From CAYLYM01 sp964387645 (GTDB taxonomy: Bacteria > Calditrichota > Calditrichia > RBG-13-44-9): DNA of 36,771 nucleotides. A model generated the notes under the pieces. It was not told the origin of the DNA. It saw only the letters and a program-made list of their open reading frames with translations, and made no database searches. Positions 1 through 8,063 of this stretch are shown in pieces; the stretch's first letter is position 1, and every line of letters starts with the position of its first letter. The position numbers and the translations under genes are program-made. The stretch is taken from the NCBI GenBank assembly GCA_964387645.1, contig CAYLYM010000025.1:1-36771 (forward strand), in the 5' to 3' direction.

Positions 1-479
1 TAACCAAAGGAGGTTTTTTTTTCAAATTTTTCCCGTGACCATCGGGAATTTCTGGTATATTTTTTATTCCTATTTATGAGTTTTTTAAGTGTTTTTATTT
101 TGTATTAAATGTAAAAAATGTATTTTTTTGTTGATTATTAAGTAATTTTATTTGACTGATCGGTTGTTTGATTATTTTACACATGTTTTTTACTTTGTTA
201 ATTTTTGTAATAAGTCAGGGAGAGAGATAATTTTAAGTTGCTATGCTTATATCTATTAAATGAAGCATTTGAAAAATTATTTTACATTAATTTCCGTTAT
301 TTTTGCTATCGAATGAATTCGATTATTATCAGATTATCCTATACCCATTGAAGCACAACAAATTCCATTCTCTCCTATTTCGGACTAAATATTGATGTTA
401 AGAGAGATTTTCCTGGTTTAGTGTCTTATTTAAAAGAGAAAATGCTGTTTAGTTGGATGTAGCTTCTTATGCAAGAATT
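1..479. other. AT-rich non-coding stretch at the left edge
   Basis: I see no credible gene here. The first bases (TAACCAAAGGAGG followed by a run of nine T) look like the right arm and T-tract of a rho-independent terminator whose left arm would lie outside the window; this is inference. A short hairpin with a 6-bp stem (30-35 with 43-48, loop 36-42) follows. The rest is very AT-rich, without start codons linked to ribosome-binding sites, and includes the region downstream of the minus-strand aminopeptidase gene. Confidence 0.4.
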
Positions 480-1673
480 TTACATGGGAACTATCCAGAT
501 GTTATTTTCTATCTCTAGTTTGATGTCGTCCAGGTAAACGGCTCGACCTGCCCCGCCAGGACGGAAATCTGTTACAATGTCTACGTGCTGGGATGATTTA
601 TTTAGGATTCCCTGATTGGCCAATTCTTCAGTTACTTTTTTGCCTTCAGAAGAATGCGGATCTGTTGTGTAACACTCTGGATAACTGGCGCCAATAGCAA
701 TGTGTAAAGTACCGCCAACTTTTTCTACAAATAAAGGATGTTTGAGTACCTTTTCAATTCCGTTGTTCATGCCAAAGGCGACCTCTCCCAATCGGTGAGA
801 ACCCTCGTCGGTTTCGATGATTTTCCTTAAAGTATCTTCTCCCTGTTCTGCCGAGTAATTGATGATCTTTCCTTTTTCGAATTGAAGGTAAATTCCCTGA
901 ATGGTGGTTCCGGAATAAAAAACTGGAAGGTCGACAAATATTTCTCCCTCAACCGTATTTGCGTCCGGACTGGTGAAAACTTCTCCATCGGGGAAATTGC
1001 GTGCTCCAGTGCATTTGATGATATTTTTGCCTTGAATGCTCATGTGCAAAGTGAACTTTTTACCGGTTTTTGGATGTTCGGTTTCGATTCTTATGGTTGA
1101 GCTTTTACACATTAACTGATAAATATCTTCTTCCACCTTCTCTAAAAATCGTGGATCCACTGTGGAGGCTTTGACAATAATTCTGGTGTATTCTTCCAAA
1201 CTCATTCCCTCCAGATCGGCGAATCCTTTTGTAGGATAAAGTGTTAGCACCCAGGGCCTGGACAGCCGGATGTTTTTTAGGGGTTCGTCAGCTTTCATAA
1301 TGGCCTGGATTTTATCATCAGGTAGATTGGCAAATAGTTTGGGATTTTCTGCACCCAGAATTTCAACATATTTTGTCATGGTTTCGTAGCGCATCTTGTG
1401 CCATTCCGGCACCCTTTTGATCTGCTCAAAGCTACCGTATTTGGCCATTGCTGCCCCCCAAACTTTTCCACGATCGTTATCGGGGGCTACCAGGTAGATA
1501 TCAGGTATGGCACCGGCCTGAATGATCCTGTCCTGCAGTACTGATATAAGTGGCCAACAAACATGTTCACCTTTGATCATGACAATATCTTCGGGCTGAA
1601 TCCCTTTCAGGGAATAATCCAGCAAGTAACCCGCCCAGGTTTCTAAATCTTTCCGGGATATTGTTCCTTCCAT
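480..1673 (-). CDS. M29-family aminopeptidase
   Basis: Predicted metal-dependent aminopeptidase of peptidase family M29 (thermophilic aminopeptidase T / AmpS type), a cytoplasmic enzyme that removes N-terminal residues from peptides. The sequence shows the family's segments in order: an N-terminal WAGYLLDYSLKG region, ARNFPDGEVFTSP in the middle, the TDEGSHRLGEVAFG metal-ligand block, and a C-terminal SQHVDIVTDFRPGG stretch with an acidic strand near the end. Length (397 residues) fits the family. I place the start at the ATG at 1673 (protein beginning MEGTISRKDL) because GGAGG lies five bases upstream. The reading frame stays open further upstream to 1748, but the added residues do not look like M29. 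It is transcribed away from the PqqD/ATP-grasp cluster and is separated from it by the GC-rich element, so a functional link is not shown. Confidence 0.9.
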   Translation of the reverse strand: MEGTISRKDLETWAGYLLDYSLKGIQPEDIVMIKGEHVCWPLISVLQDRIIQAGAIPDIYLVAPDNDRGKVWGAAMAKYGSFEQIKRVPEWHKMRYETMTKYVEILGAENPKLFANLPDDKIQAIMKADEPLKNIRLSRPWVLTLYPTKGFADLEGMSLEEYTRIIVKASTVDPRFLEKVEEDIYQLMCKSSTIRIETEHPKTGKKFTLHMSIQGKNIIKCTGARNFPDGEVFTSPDANTVEGEIFVDLPVFYSGTTIQGIYLQFEKGKIINYSAEQGEDTLRKIIETDEGSHRLGEVAFGMNNGIEKVLKHPLFVEKVGGTLHIAIGASYPECYTTDPHSSEGKKVTEELANQGILNKSSQHVDIVTDFRPGGAGRAVYLDDIKLEIENNIWIVPM

Positions 1674-1944
1674 ATTGCCTCCATGGGTTATGCTATTTTT
1701 CCATTCAGTAAATTTAAATATAGGCTTAAATGATAAAACATTCCACATTCTTGTGAATTTAATGGCTTTTTGAGATGCTCTGGGATTATAATTGACATCA
1801 TATTTCTTATCTGGCTTAAATTGATTTTTAAAACGAAATGAGCTTTTGTTATATAATTATTACCTTCAATCTTGTTATTTACCCGTTGTACAAGATAAGA
1901 AATATTAATAAAAATTGAACTATGTTAGAATCTGTTTTTTTGAG

Positions 1945-2107
1945 CGATAGCCCCGTCCGCCTGTCCGGTGTCCAGACGGGGCACAAGGAAGTGACGTACC
2001 CGTCCGGTGGCCAGATTGACCTGTTCTGCACTGGGAAGTGGCAGGAGTTTCCGCTTCGCTCCAACCGGTGTCCAGCCGGAGCTGTGCCAACCCGACTAAG
2101 GCTAGAG
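1945..2107. repeat. GC-rich hairpin-rich element, possibly a dispersed repeat or structured RNA
   Basis: About 160 bases are markedly richer in G and C than the AT-rich surroundings. The motif CCGGTGKCCAG occurs three times (1965-1975, 2004-2014, 2065-2075). Several stem-loops can be drawn: CCCCGTC/GACGGGG (1951-1957 with 1975-1981), CTGCACT/AGTGGCAG with one bulge and a GGGA loop (2026-2032 with 2037-2044), and GCTCC/GGAGC (2058-2062 with 2078-2082). The element is bracketed by imperfect direct repeats, GAATCTGTTTTTTTGAG at 1928-1944 and GAATCTCTTTTTTCTGAG at 2108-2125, which resemble a target duplication. Both strands stay open for 70-85 codons, but neither reading has a ribosome-binding site or protein-like composition. 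A REP/MITE-like repeat or a non-coding RNA are the alternatives. The flanks (1674-1927 and 2126-2296) hold nothing else I can name. Confidence 0.5.
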
Positions 2108-2296
2108 GAATCTCTTTTTTCTGAGTTAAAAATCATTTTCTAATATTTAAAGATTTTTGTTTCAGTTCCCGATAATAGTTAATCCAAGAATAATATTCTT
2201 TGTAACTTTGTATCATTAATGTAATTCAAAGAAAAGGTAGTAAGATCAGTTGCTTTAAATGGTTTATTATTCAATAAATAAAAAATTGGAGAGTAT

Positions 2297-2539
2297 ATGT
2301 CTCGCTTACATCAATTAGCTATTAGTGATGAGGGATTTGTATTTGATCCCACAACTGGAGAGAGTTTTACTGTAAATCTCACCGGCTTGCTGGTTTTACG
2401 AGGATTAAAAGAAGGTAAATCCATTAAAGAAATTATTGAAACAATTAAAGAGGAATTTGATTCCACGCCCGAAGAAGTGGAGAGGGATATTAATGATTTT
2501 ATGGTAAGATTAAGAATTCTGAAAATTATTGAAGGATGA
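2297..2539 (+). CDS. PqqD-family small protein
   Basis: An 80-residue protein with the fold signature of the PqqD family (PF05402): an N-terminal beta-hairpin segment (FVFDPTTGESFTVN, about residues 14-27), then LTGLLVLRGLKEGKSIKEI and a C-terminal helical part with EFDSTPEEVERDINDFM. In the PQQ pathway, and as the RiPP recognition element of many peptide-modifying enzymes, this fold binds a precursor peptide; related stand-alone copies occur in other clusters. A GGAGAG ribosome-binding site sits shortly before the ATG at 2297. The stop codon overlaps the next start (ATGA at 2536-2539), implying translational coupling with the ATP-grasp gene. There is no PqqA-like or other obvious short precursor gene nearby and no radical SAM enzyme, so this is not PQQ synthesis. 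What it binds is unknown; it could instead serve as a scaffold for the downstream ligase. Confidence 0.8.
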   Translation: MSRLHQLAISDEGFVFDPTTGESFTVNLTGLLVLRGLKEGKSIKEIIETIKEEFDSTPEEVERDINDFMVRLRILKIIEG

Positions 2540-3582
2540 GAGAAATGGAAGAGATTAAAGTAGGAATTTCCGGAATCAATGCGGTAGATAATCCAGGGCC
2601 AGGTGTGGGAGTTGCACGAAGCTTAAAAGAGGCAGAAGGACTGAAGGTGAAAGTCGTGGGATTAGCCTATGATGCTATGGAGCCTGGAATCTATATGGAT
2701 TGGTTGATTGATAAATCTTTTATCGTCCCTTACCCTTCAGGTGGACATGACGAGTTCATTGCCAGATTGCTCTATATTAAAAATCATTATGGGCTGGATT
2801 TTGTCTTTCCCAATTTAGATGCTGAACTGCCAGTATATATTAAATATAGGAATGAATTGGAAAGAGAAGGAATTCAAACTTTTTTGCCCACCACCGAACA
2901 GTTTCGATTGCGTGGTAAGGATCGACTGGATGAGGTAGCAAAGGATATAGGGATCCAGTTTCCTGCTTCAGAAGTAGTGACGTCCTATGACGAACTCACC
3001 AAAGCTATCCAGAAGATTGGTTTGCCGATTATGGTTAAAGGTGCATTTTATAAAGCTTATCGAGCACATACTATACAGGAGGCTATGGGTTATTACAGCC
3101 AGATTGTGGCCGAATGGGGCTATCCCATTATCGTGCAGAAGGTAGTCACAGGGGAAGAAATGAATGTTGTAGGTGCCGGAGATGGTAGTGGAAACTCCCT
3201 GGGAATGGTAGGGATAAAGAAAATGTGGATCACCTCGCTGGGAAAAATATGGACCGGGGTTACCATCAAAAACGAGAAAATGCTTCAGGCTGCAGGTAAA
3301 TTCATCGAAAAATATCAATGGCGCGGAGGCTTTGAATTGGAATGTATTGTAGATGGAGAAGATGTTTATTTAATCGAAATTAACCCTCGCTTGCCGGCAT
3401 GGTCCTATTTTGCCACAGGGGTAGGAATTAACCTGCCCGCCAATATGCTCCGAAAAGCTTTGGGATTACCTGTAGGCGATATCCCTGATTATCCTGCAGG
3501 AAAATTATTTGTGCGATACACTTATGAACTTGTGACCGATATGGAACCTTTTCAGAAGATAACAACCAGAGGAGAAAATTAA
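2536..3582 (+). CDS. ATP-grasp ligase of unknown substrate
   Basis: A 348-residue ATP-grasp enzyme. Members of this superfamily join a carboxylate to an amine or thiol through an acyl-phosphate. The N-terminal part (VGISGINAVDNPGPGVGVARSLK) is a CarB-like pre-ATP-grasp domain. The ATP-grasp core contains the nucleotide-binding lysine in IMVKGAFYKAYRA (K168), GEEMNV (207-212), and the Mg-binding EINPRLPAW block (E281, N283). The start overlaps the PqqD-like gene by four bases. An alternative start at 2545 (MEEIKVG) has better spacing to AAGGA at 2531-2535. The downstream decarboxylase gene begins one base after this stop. It is clearly not CarB, PurK or biotin carboxylase given its length and missing domains; PylC/LysX-like amino-acid ligases are the closest concept. 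The substrate cannot be read from the sequence. Confidence 0.82.
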   Translation: MREMEEIKVGISGINAVDNPGPGVGVARSLKEAEGLKVKVVGLAYDAMEPGIYMDWLIDKSFIVPYPSGGHDEFIARLLYIKNHYGLDFVFPNLDAELPVYIKYRNELEREGIQTFLPTTEQFRLRGKDRLDEVAKDIGIQFPASEVVTSYDELTKAIQKIGLPIMVKGAFYKAYRAHTIQEAMGYYSQIVAEWGYPIIVQKVVTGEEMNVVGAGDGSGNSLGMVGIKKMWITSLGKIWTGVTIKNEKMLQAAGKFIEKYQWRGGFELECIVDGEDVYLIEINPRLPAWSYFATGVGINLPANMLRKALGLPVGDIPDYPAGKLFVRYTYELVTDMEPFQKITTRGEN

Positions 3583-3583
3583 G

Positions 3584-4936
3584 ATGAAACGAAAATATGA
3601 AAAGCCTGCCATTCTGAAGTTACAAACGGGATTCATGAATAAATTTGGCAGTAGCCCGCTTTACACCAGGAATGTTCGAACAGAAATCGATGGTGTAAAG
3701 GTGGACGATTTGGTTTCTCAGTACGGCTCTCCGCTTTTTGTTTTTTCTGAGAAAAAATTGCGTAATCGGTTTCGGGATTTACATAATCTATTCTCTACTC
3801 GCTATCCAAATGTTACTTTTGGTTGGTCTTACAAAACCAATTATAATCAAGCTATTTGTGCCATCATGCATCAGGAAGGGGCGATTGCCGAAGTGGTTTC
3901 GGAATTTGAATATGATAAGGCCAGAAAATTGGGGATATCTGGTGAAAATATTATTTTTAATGGGCCACACAAAACGTTATCCGCTCTGGAGAAGGCAGCA
4001 ACCGAAGGAGCTATGATCAATATCGATCACATAGATGAAATTACAGATCTGGAGAAGGTAGCTGATAAATTAGGGAAAAAGTTAAAAGTGGGGATGCGGA
4101 TCAACATGGATACCGGTATACATCCACAGTGGTCCAGATTTGGTTTAAATCTGGAATCGGGTCAGGCTATGGATGCATTGAAACGCATGCAAACAGGGGG
4201 CAAACTGGAGTTAAATGGACTGCATTGTCATATCGGGACATTCATTCTGGAGCCGAATGCTTACTATCAGGAAGTGGAAAAAATGGTTCAATTTGCTTAC
4301 ACGGTAGAAGACCAATTTGGTTATAAAATTGAATATCTGGATATTGGGGGTGGATTTCCTTCGAAAATCAAATTGAAAGGTACCTATTTACCGCCGGATG
4401 TCGCCGTGCCTTCTATGGATGAGTATGCTGAAAAAGTTGCCGATGCCCTATACAAAAATTTACGACCTGGCGATTTCCCACGGCTTTATCTGGAAACCGG
4501 TCGGGCCATAGTGGATGAAGCTGGTTTCCTGGTCACCACCATCTTTGCCTCTAAACGCTTACCTGACGGACGTAAAGCCTATGTTGTCGATGCCGGTGTA
4601 AATATGCTGTTTACCTCCTTCTGGTACAAATTTAGTGTAGATATCGACCGGGAAGTTCAGGGCTTAAATGAACCATCGGTTATCTATGGTCCTTTATGTA
4701 TGAATATAGATGTAGTAGACGAAGGATCTCTATTGCCACCTTTGGAAAGAGGCACGCGTTTGATTATTCACCCTGTAGGGGCTTATAATAATACCCAGTG
4801 GATGCAATTTATTGAATACCGTCCCAATGTGGTTCTCATTGGCGAAAATGGAGATGTTGAAGTCATCCGGGAAGCCGAGGATTTATCTGATATGGAACGC
4901 CGTGAAAAATTACCAGAAAGGTTAAAATTAAAATGA
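3584..4936 (+). CDS. PLP-dependent decarboxylase, LysA-like (fold type III)
   Basis: A 450-residue member of the Orn/DAP/Arg decarboxylase 2 family (alanine-racemase-like barrel plus beta domain). Visible signatures: the PLP lysine in SYKTNYNQA (K84), the ring-stacking histidine in GLHCHIG (H216), the phosphate-binding DIGGGFP (253-259), and ETGRAIVDEAG (E304, G306, R307). The second active-site segment is GPLCMNID (C372, D376) rather than the GPxCES of diaminopimelate decarboxylase, and the C-terminal GAY is followed by NNTQWMQFIEYRP rather than the SSNYN pattern. This argues for a non-DAP substrate. It starts one base after the ATP-grasp stop and its own stop overlaps the next start (ATGA). 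The likely role is decarboxylation of an amino acid, or of an amino-acid conjugate made by the ATP-grasp enzyme; the latter is inference. Confidence 0.85.
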   Translation: MKRKYEKPAILKLQTGFMNKFGSSPLYTRNVRTEIDGVKVDDLVSQYGSPLFVFSEKKLRNRFRDLHNLFSTRYPNVTFGWSYKTNYNQAICAIMHQEGAIAEVVSEFEYDKARKLGISGENIIFNGPHKTLSALEKAATEGAMINIDHIDEITDLEKVADKLGKKLKVGMRINMDTGIHPQWSRFGLNLESGQAMDALKRMQTGGKLELNGLHCHIGTFILEPNAYYQEVEKMVQFAYTVEDQFGYKIEYLDIGGGFPSKIKLKGTYLPPDVAVPSMDEYAEKVADALYKNLRPGDFPRLYLETGRAIVDEAGFLVTTIFASKRLPDGRKAYVVDAGVNMLFTSFWYKFSVDIDREVQGLNEPSVIYGPLCMNIDVVDEGSLLPPLERGTRLIIHPVGAYNNTQWMQFIEYRPNVVLIGENGDVEVIREAEDLSDMERREKLPERLKLK

Positions 4937-7008
4937 AAGAACACTTGAGAGCCATTTTCAATAGCTATTCAGAGATCTTCTTTATAAAAGGTTATGCTGT
5001 AGGCATTTTATTTCTCTTCGTCACTTTATTAAATCCCAACGTGGCTATTGGCGGTATTATCTCGGTTTTATCGGCTTATCTTTTTGCCAGGTTTATCCAC
5101 ATGGAAACGGAGTATTTAAAATCAGGCTTTTATACTTACAATCCTTTGTTGGTTGGTCTATCTATTGGCTATTTGTTCAAAATTACACCTTTTACCATCA
5201 TTCTTATTGTTACTGCAGGAATATTTACCTTTGTTCTTTCAATTTTTCTTTATAATATTTTCTCTTATTATCTGCGTTTACCCGTTCTATCCATTCCTTT
5301 TGTGGTGGTGAGTTCTCTGGCTTATTTAGCTTCCTCCCAGTATTCGAATCTTTTTGTTACCAGTCTCTATCCGCATTTAACCTCAAATCTAGAACTGCAC
5401 TTGCCACTGTGGATCAATGGTTTGCTGAAATCCCTGGGAGCCATCTTGTTTCTTCCCGATGTAATTGCTGGGGCTGTTTTTTTACTCCTCATTTTTTTCC
5501 ATTCAAGGATTATGGGAATACTGGTGATTATTGGTTATTACACTGGTACATTGTTTAATGCTGCCATGGTTGGTTCCTTTCAACAAGTTTTTAGCGACAT
5601 CAATGGCTTTAATTTTATACTGATAGCTATTGCCATTGGCGGTATTTTCCTTATTCCATCGCCCCAAAGCTATATTTTGGCAATGATTGCAGTAGCTACC
5701 TCTAACATCCTTCTCTCGTCTGTTAAAGTGTTCTGGGCCACTTACGGAATACCTGCTTTCACAATACCATTTAATTTTGTTTCTCTTCCTTTAATTTATG
5801 TTCTGGGTTTAATAAGTTTTCCTTTTGTCTCCCGTTATATTAAAAATTCGCCTGAAGAAAGCCTGGATTATTATATATCAATACAGCGACGTTTTCGTGG
5901 TACGGAACGTACTCTTAGTCTCCCATTTTCAGGAAAATGGAATGTTTATCAGGGTTTTGATGGAAAGTGGACTCACAAGGGAAGCTGGCGTTATGCTTAT
6001 GATTTTGTGATTACCGATAAAAAGGGAAAAACCTACCGAAACGAAGGTGTCCAATTGGAAGATTATTACGCTTTTCGAAAACCAGTACTTTCTCCGGTTT
6101 GCGGAAGGGTTGTTCGGGTGATTGATAATTTGCCAGACAATCCCATCGGAGAAGTGGACAAAAAGAATAATTGGGGAAATTTAGTGATTATTAAAGATGA
6201 ACGTGGATTCTTCGTGGAACTCTCTCACTTTGCACAACAGTCTATCAAGGTAAAGGAAGGTGAATGGGTAGAGCGTGGTGTTATTCTGGGATTATGTGGA
6301 AATTCAGGTTACTCGCCCCAACCGCATATTCACGTCCAGGTACAGGCCCATGCGGATATCGGTTCCTATACGTTGCCTTTTAGTTTTGTCAGCTATGTAT
6401 CTGGTGAAAAGTTCTATTCAAACGATCTACCCGAAGAAGAGGAAATAGTTGAGCCATTACATCTCGATAAGAGCCTCGATGTTCGATTGACCTACATTTT
6501 GGATCAAGAATATACTTATGAGGTTTTAGAAAAGGGTCTGAAGAAATCTGAATTGAATTTAACAGTAAAAATGGCACCCGATGGCACGTTTTATTTTGAT
6601 TCTGGCAAGGGCAGATTATATTTTGGCAAACATGAAAACACATTTTATTTTTATCAAATAGAGGGCAACGATCCCTACTTACATATAATATTTTCTGCTC
6701 TACCTCGTTTACCTTTAGGCTATAGAGAGCATCTTAGCTGGGAGGATTATATTCCAATCGGTATAATTTCTCGCGGATTAAAAAAAGCAGTGTTTTTGTT
6801 CCTGAGTTCTTTTTATCACGGACTGGCTCGAATTTCGGGAGAATTTAGCTATAAAAACAAACGTCTCATTGAAGGAAGGATATCGGCCAACATATTACAA
6901 AAAGAAGCCTTTTCCCAGGTTGTAATTGATGAAGAACTCGGTTTCCAGAGTATTCGATTTAATGATTTTGAATTCAGGAGAGTAGACAATGCATCCAGAT
7001 CAAAATAA
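4933..7008 (+). CDS. Urea-transporter-like membrane domain fused to M23 peptidase
   Basis: A 691-residue two-part protein. Residues 1 to about 305 are a polytopic membrane domain with the duplicated urea transporter (UT) signature: FYTYNPLLVGLSIG at 66-79 and GFNFILIAIAIGG at 225-237, the second copy matching the first in position within its half. Residues about 330-490 form an M23 (LytM-type) zinc metallopeptidase with H348 and D357 (HKGSWRYAYDF), H432 (ELSHF) and the HxH pair H465/H467 (PHIHVQ). The last 200 residues look like a beta-rich domain I do not recognise. The expected arrangement is a transporter in the inner membrane with the peptidase outside it, acting on peptidoglycan or another peptide. 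The wider H-to-D spacing differs from classic LytM, so the specificity may differ. The start overlaps the decarboxylase stop, and its own 3' end overlaps the next gene by 20 bases. Confidence 0.82.
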   Translation: MKEHLRAIFNSYSEIFFIKGYAVGILFLFVTLLNPNVAIGGIISVLSAYLFARFIHMETEYLKSGFYTYNPLLVGLSIGYLFKITPFTIILIVTAGIFTFVLSIFLYNIFSYYLRLPVLSIPFVVVSSLAYLASSQYSNLFVTSLYPHLTSNLELHLPLWINGLLKSLGAILFLPDVIAGAVFLLLIFFHSRIMGILVIIGYYTGTLFNAAMVGSFQQVFSDINGFNFILIAIAIGGIFLIPSPQSYILAMIAVATSNILLSSVKVFWATYGIPAFTIPFNFVSLPLIYVLGLISFPFVSRYIKNSPEESLDYYISIQRRFRGTERTLSLPFSGKWNVYQGFDGKWTHKGSWRYAYDFVITDKKGKTYRNEGVQLEDYYAFRKPVLSPVCGRVVRVIDNLPDNPIGEVDKKNNWGNLVIIKDERGFFVELSHFAQQSIKVKEGEWVERGVILGLCGNSGYSPQPHIHVQVQAHADIGSYTLPFSFVSYVSGEKFYSNDLPEEEEIVEPLHLDKSLDVRLTYILDQEYTYEVLEKGLKKSELNLTVKMAPDGTFYFDSGKGRLYFGKHENTFYFYQIEGNDPYLHIIFSALPRLPLGYREHLSWEDYIPIGIISRGLKKAVFLFLSSFYHGLARISGEFSYKNKRLIEGRISANILQKEAFSQVVIDEELGFQSIRFNDFEFRRVDNASRSK

Positions 7009-8023
7009 TCCATCTTATTTAAGGACAGGAAGTACATTTATTCAGTTTGAAAAGCTTTTAATCTGGAGAAAACAGATTAGAAGGGACTCATTCTTTTTCC
7101 AGTTGTGGTTATGGGGTAAATACCTTCTACTGATGCTTATCATTTTAAAATGCATTTATTTCCCCGATGTTGCATTTGCTAAAACACCCATTAAAATAGT
7201 TATATCGCCTTATAGTGCTTATTTAGATTATCAAAATGCTAATTTAAAACAATGGGGATATAATGCTGGCTTGTATGGTTATTTAGGATACGGTATGAAT
7301 CATGCTTTTGAAATAGATGCAAACTATACTTTTTTTGATATTGTTGATCAGTTGATCTTTCCTATTTCAATGGATTCTTCAATAGCCATTCCTTTAGATG
7401 ATTTTACCCAGAGTGATATTACTTTTATTTATTCTAATTATAGCATAAAAAGGTGGAAAATCCGAACCGGGGTGCATTATTTAAAAACAGATGATAAATC
7501 AACCGATGGAAGTGTAGTCCTTTTTGTAGGTTTACATCGGTATGTGCCGTATTTTTACACTATCGGCGTGAATTTCTATAATTCTTTCTACCAGAATGCC
7601 AATCCGAGTTTGAACGTTTTGCAAATTTCACCGCAAGCAGGGTATTACTTTGGCGATTATTTCTCCTACGGTAGTTTTTATATCGATTTGCGTGTTCATT
7701 ACATCTCTTTATCAGATGAAGTTGGTTGGGCTCAACAATCTTTTATTTCATTCAGACCATCCCTAAGTTATTTTTTTAAAAAATTAACTTTAAATGGATA
7801 CTGTTGGTTTGGCGAACAGGCCTACGCTGTTCGTAATGATGGTTTTGTCATCTACTATTTGCCGGAAAAGTACAGAAGCGGTTTCGGTGCATCTTTAAAA
7901 ATGCAGTGGAATTCAAATTTATCTACCTTTATTTCTTTCTCTAAAGAAGTATTTGAAGAATTGGGCAATTCAGCGGATGTTTTCTCCAGCACTGCGCTTT
8001 TCAGTTTAAGTTGGACTTTTTAA
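6989..8023 (+). CDS. Probable outer-membrane beta-barrel protein of unknown function
   Basis: A 344-residue protein with no family I can name with confidence. After an unusually long polar N-terminus, a hydrophobic stretch (about residues 45-59) ends in VAFA-KT, a plausible signal peptidase I site near residue 64. The remainder alternates aromatic and polar residues (many Tyr, Phe, Ser, Asn; for example GYNAGLYGYLGYGMNH) and ends FSLSWTF with a C-terminal Phe, which is the typical outer-membrane barrel terminus. The ATG at 6989 has AGGAG eight bases upstream inside the preceding gene, supporting this start despite the 20-base overlap. Its position suggests it forms the outer-membrane partner of the transporter/peptidase fusion. 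A periplasmic beta-protein is the alternative. Confidence 0.7.
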   Translation: MHPDQNNPSYLRTGSTFIQFEKLLIWRKQIRRDSFFFQLWLWGKYLLLMLIILKCIYFPDVAFAKTPIKIVISPYSAYLDYQNANLKQWGYNAGLYGYLGYGMNHAFEIDANYTFFDIVDQLIFPISMDSSIAIPLDDFTQSDITFIYSNYSIKRWKIRTGVHYLKTDDKSTDGSVVLFVGLHRYVPYFYTIGVNFYNSFYQNANPSLNVLQISPQAGYYFGDYFSYGSFYIDLRVHYISLSDEVGWAQQSFISFRPSLSYFFKKLTLNGYCWFGEQAYAVRNDGFVIYYLPEKYRSGFGASLKMQWNSNLSTFISFSKEVFEELGNSADVFSSTALFSLSWTF

Positions 8024-8063
8024 AATATCGAATTCTTTTGGGTAAATAAATCAGGAGAGTAGC

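Noticed and set aside
1879..2143. Overlapping open frames on both strands (about 85 and 73 codons) in the GC-rich element
   Set aside because: No ribosome-binding site on either strand and residue composition unlike a protein; open frames follow from the repeat's base composition.
2196..2233. Possible operator or Bacteroidetes-type promoter (TAACTTTG at 2203-2210; TTCTTTG/CAAAGAA inverted repeat)
   Set aside because: The matching upstream TTTG box is missing at the right distance, and the 7-base inverted repeat is short for AT-rich DNA.
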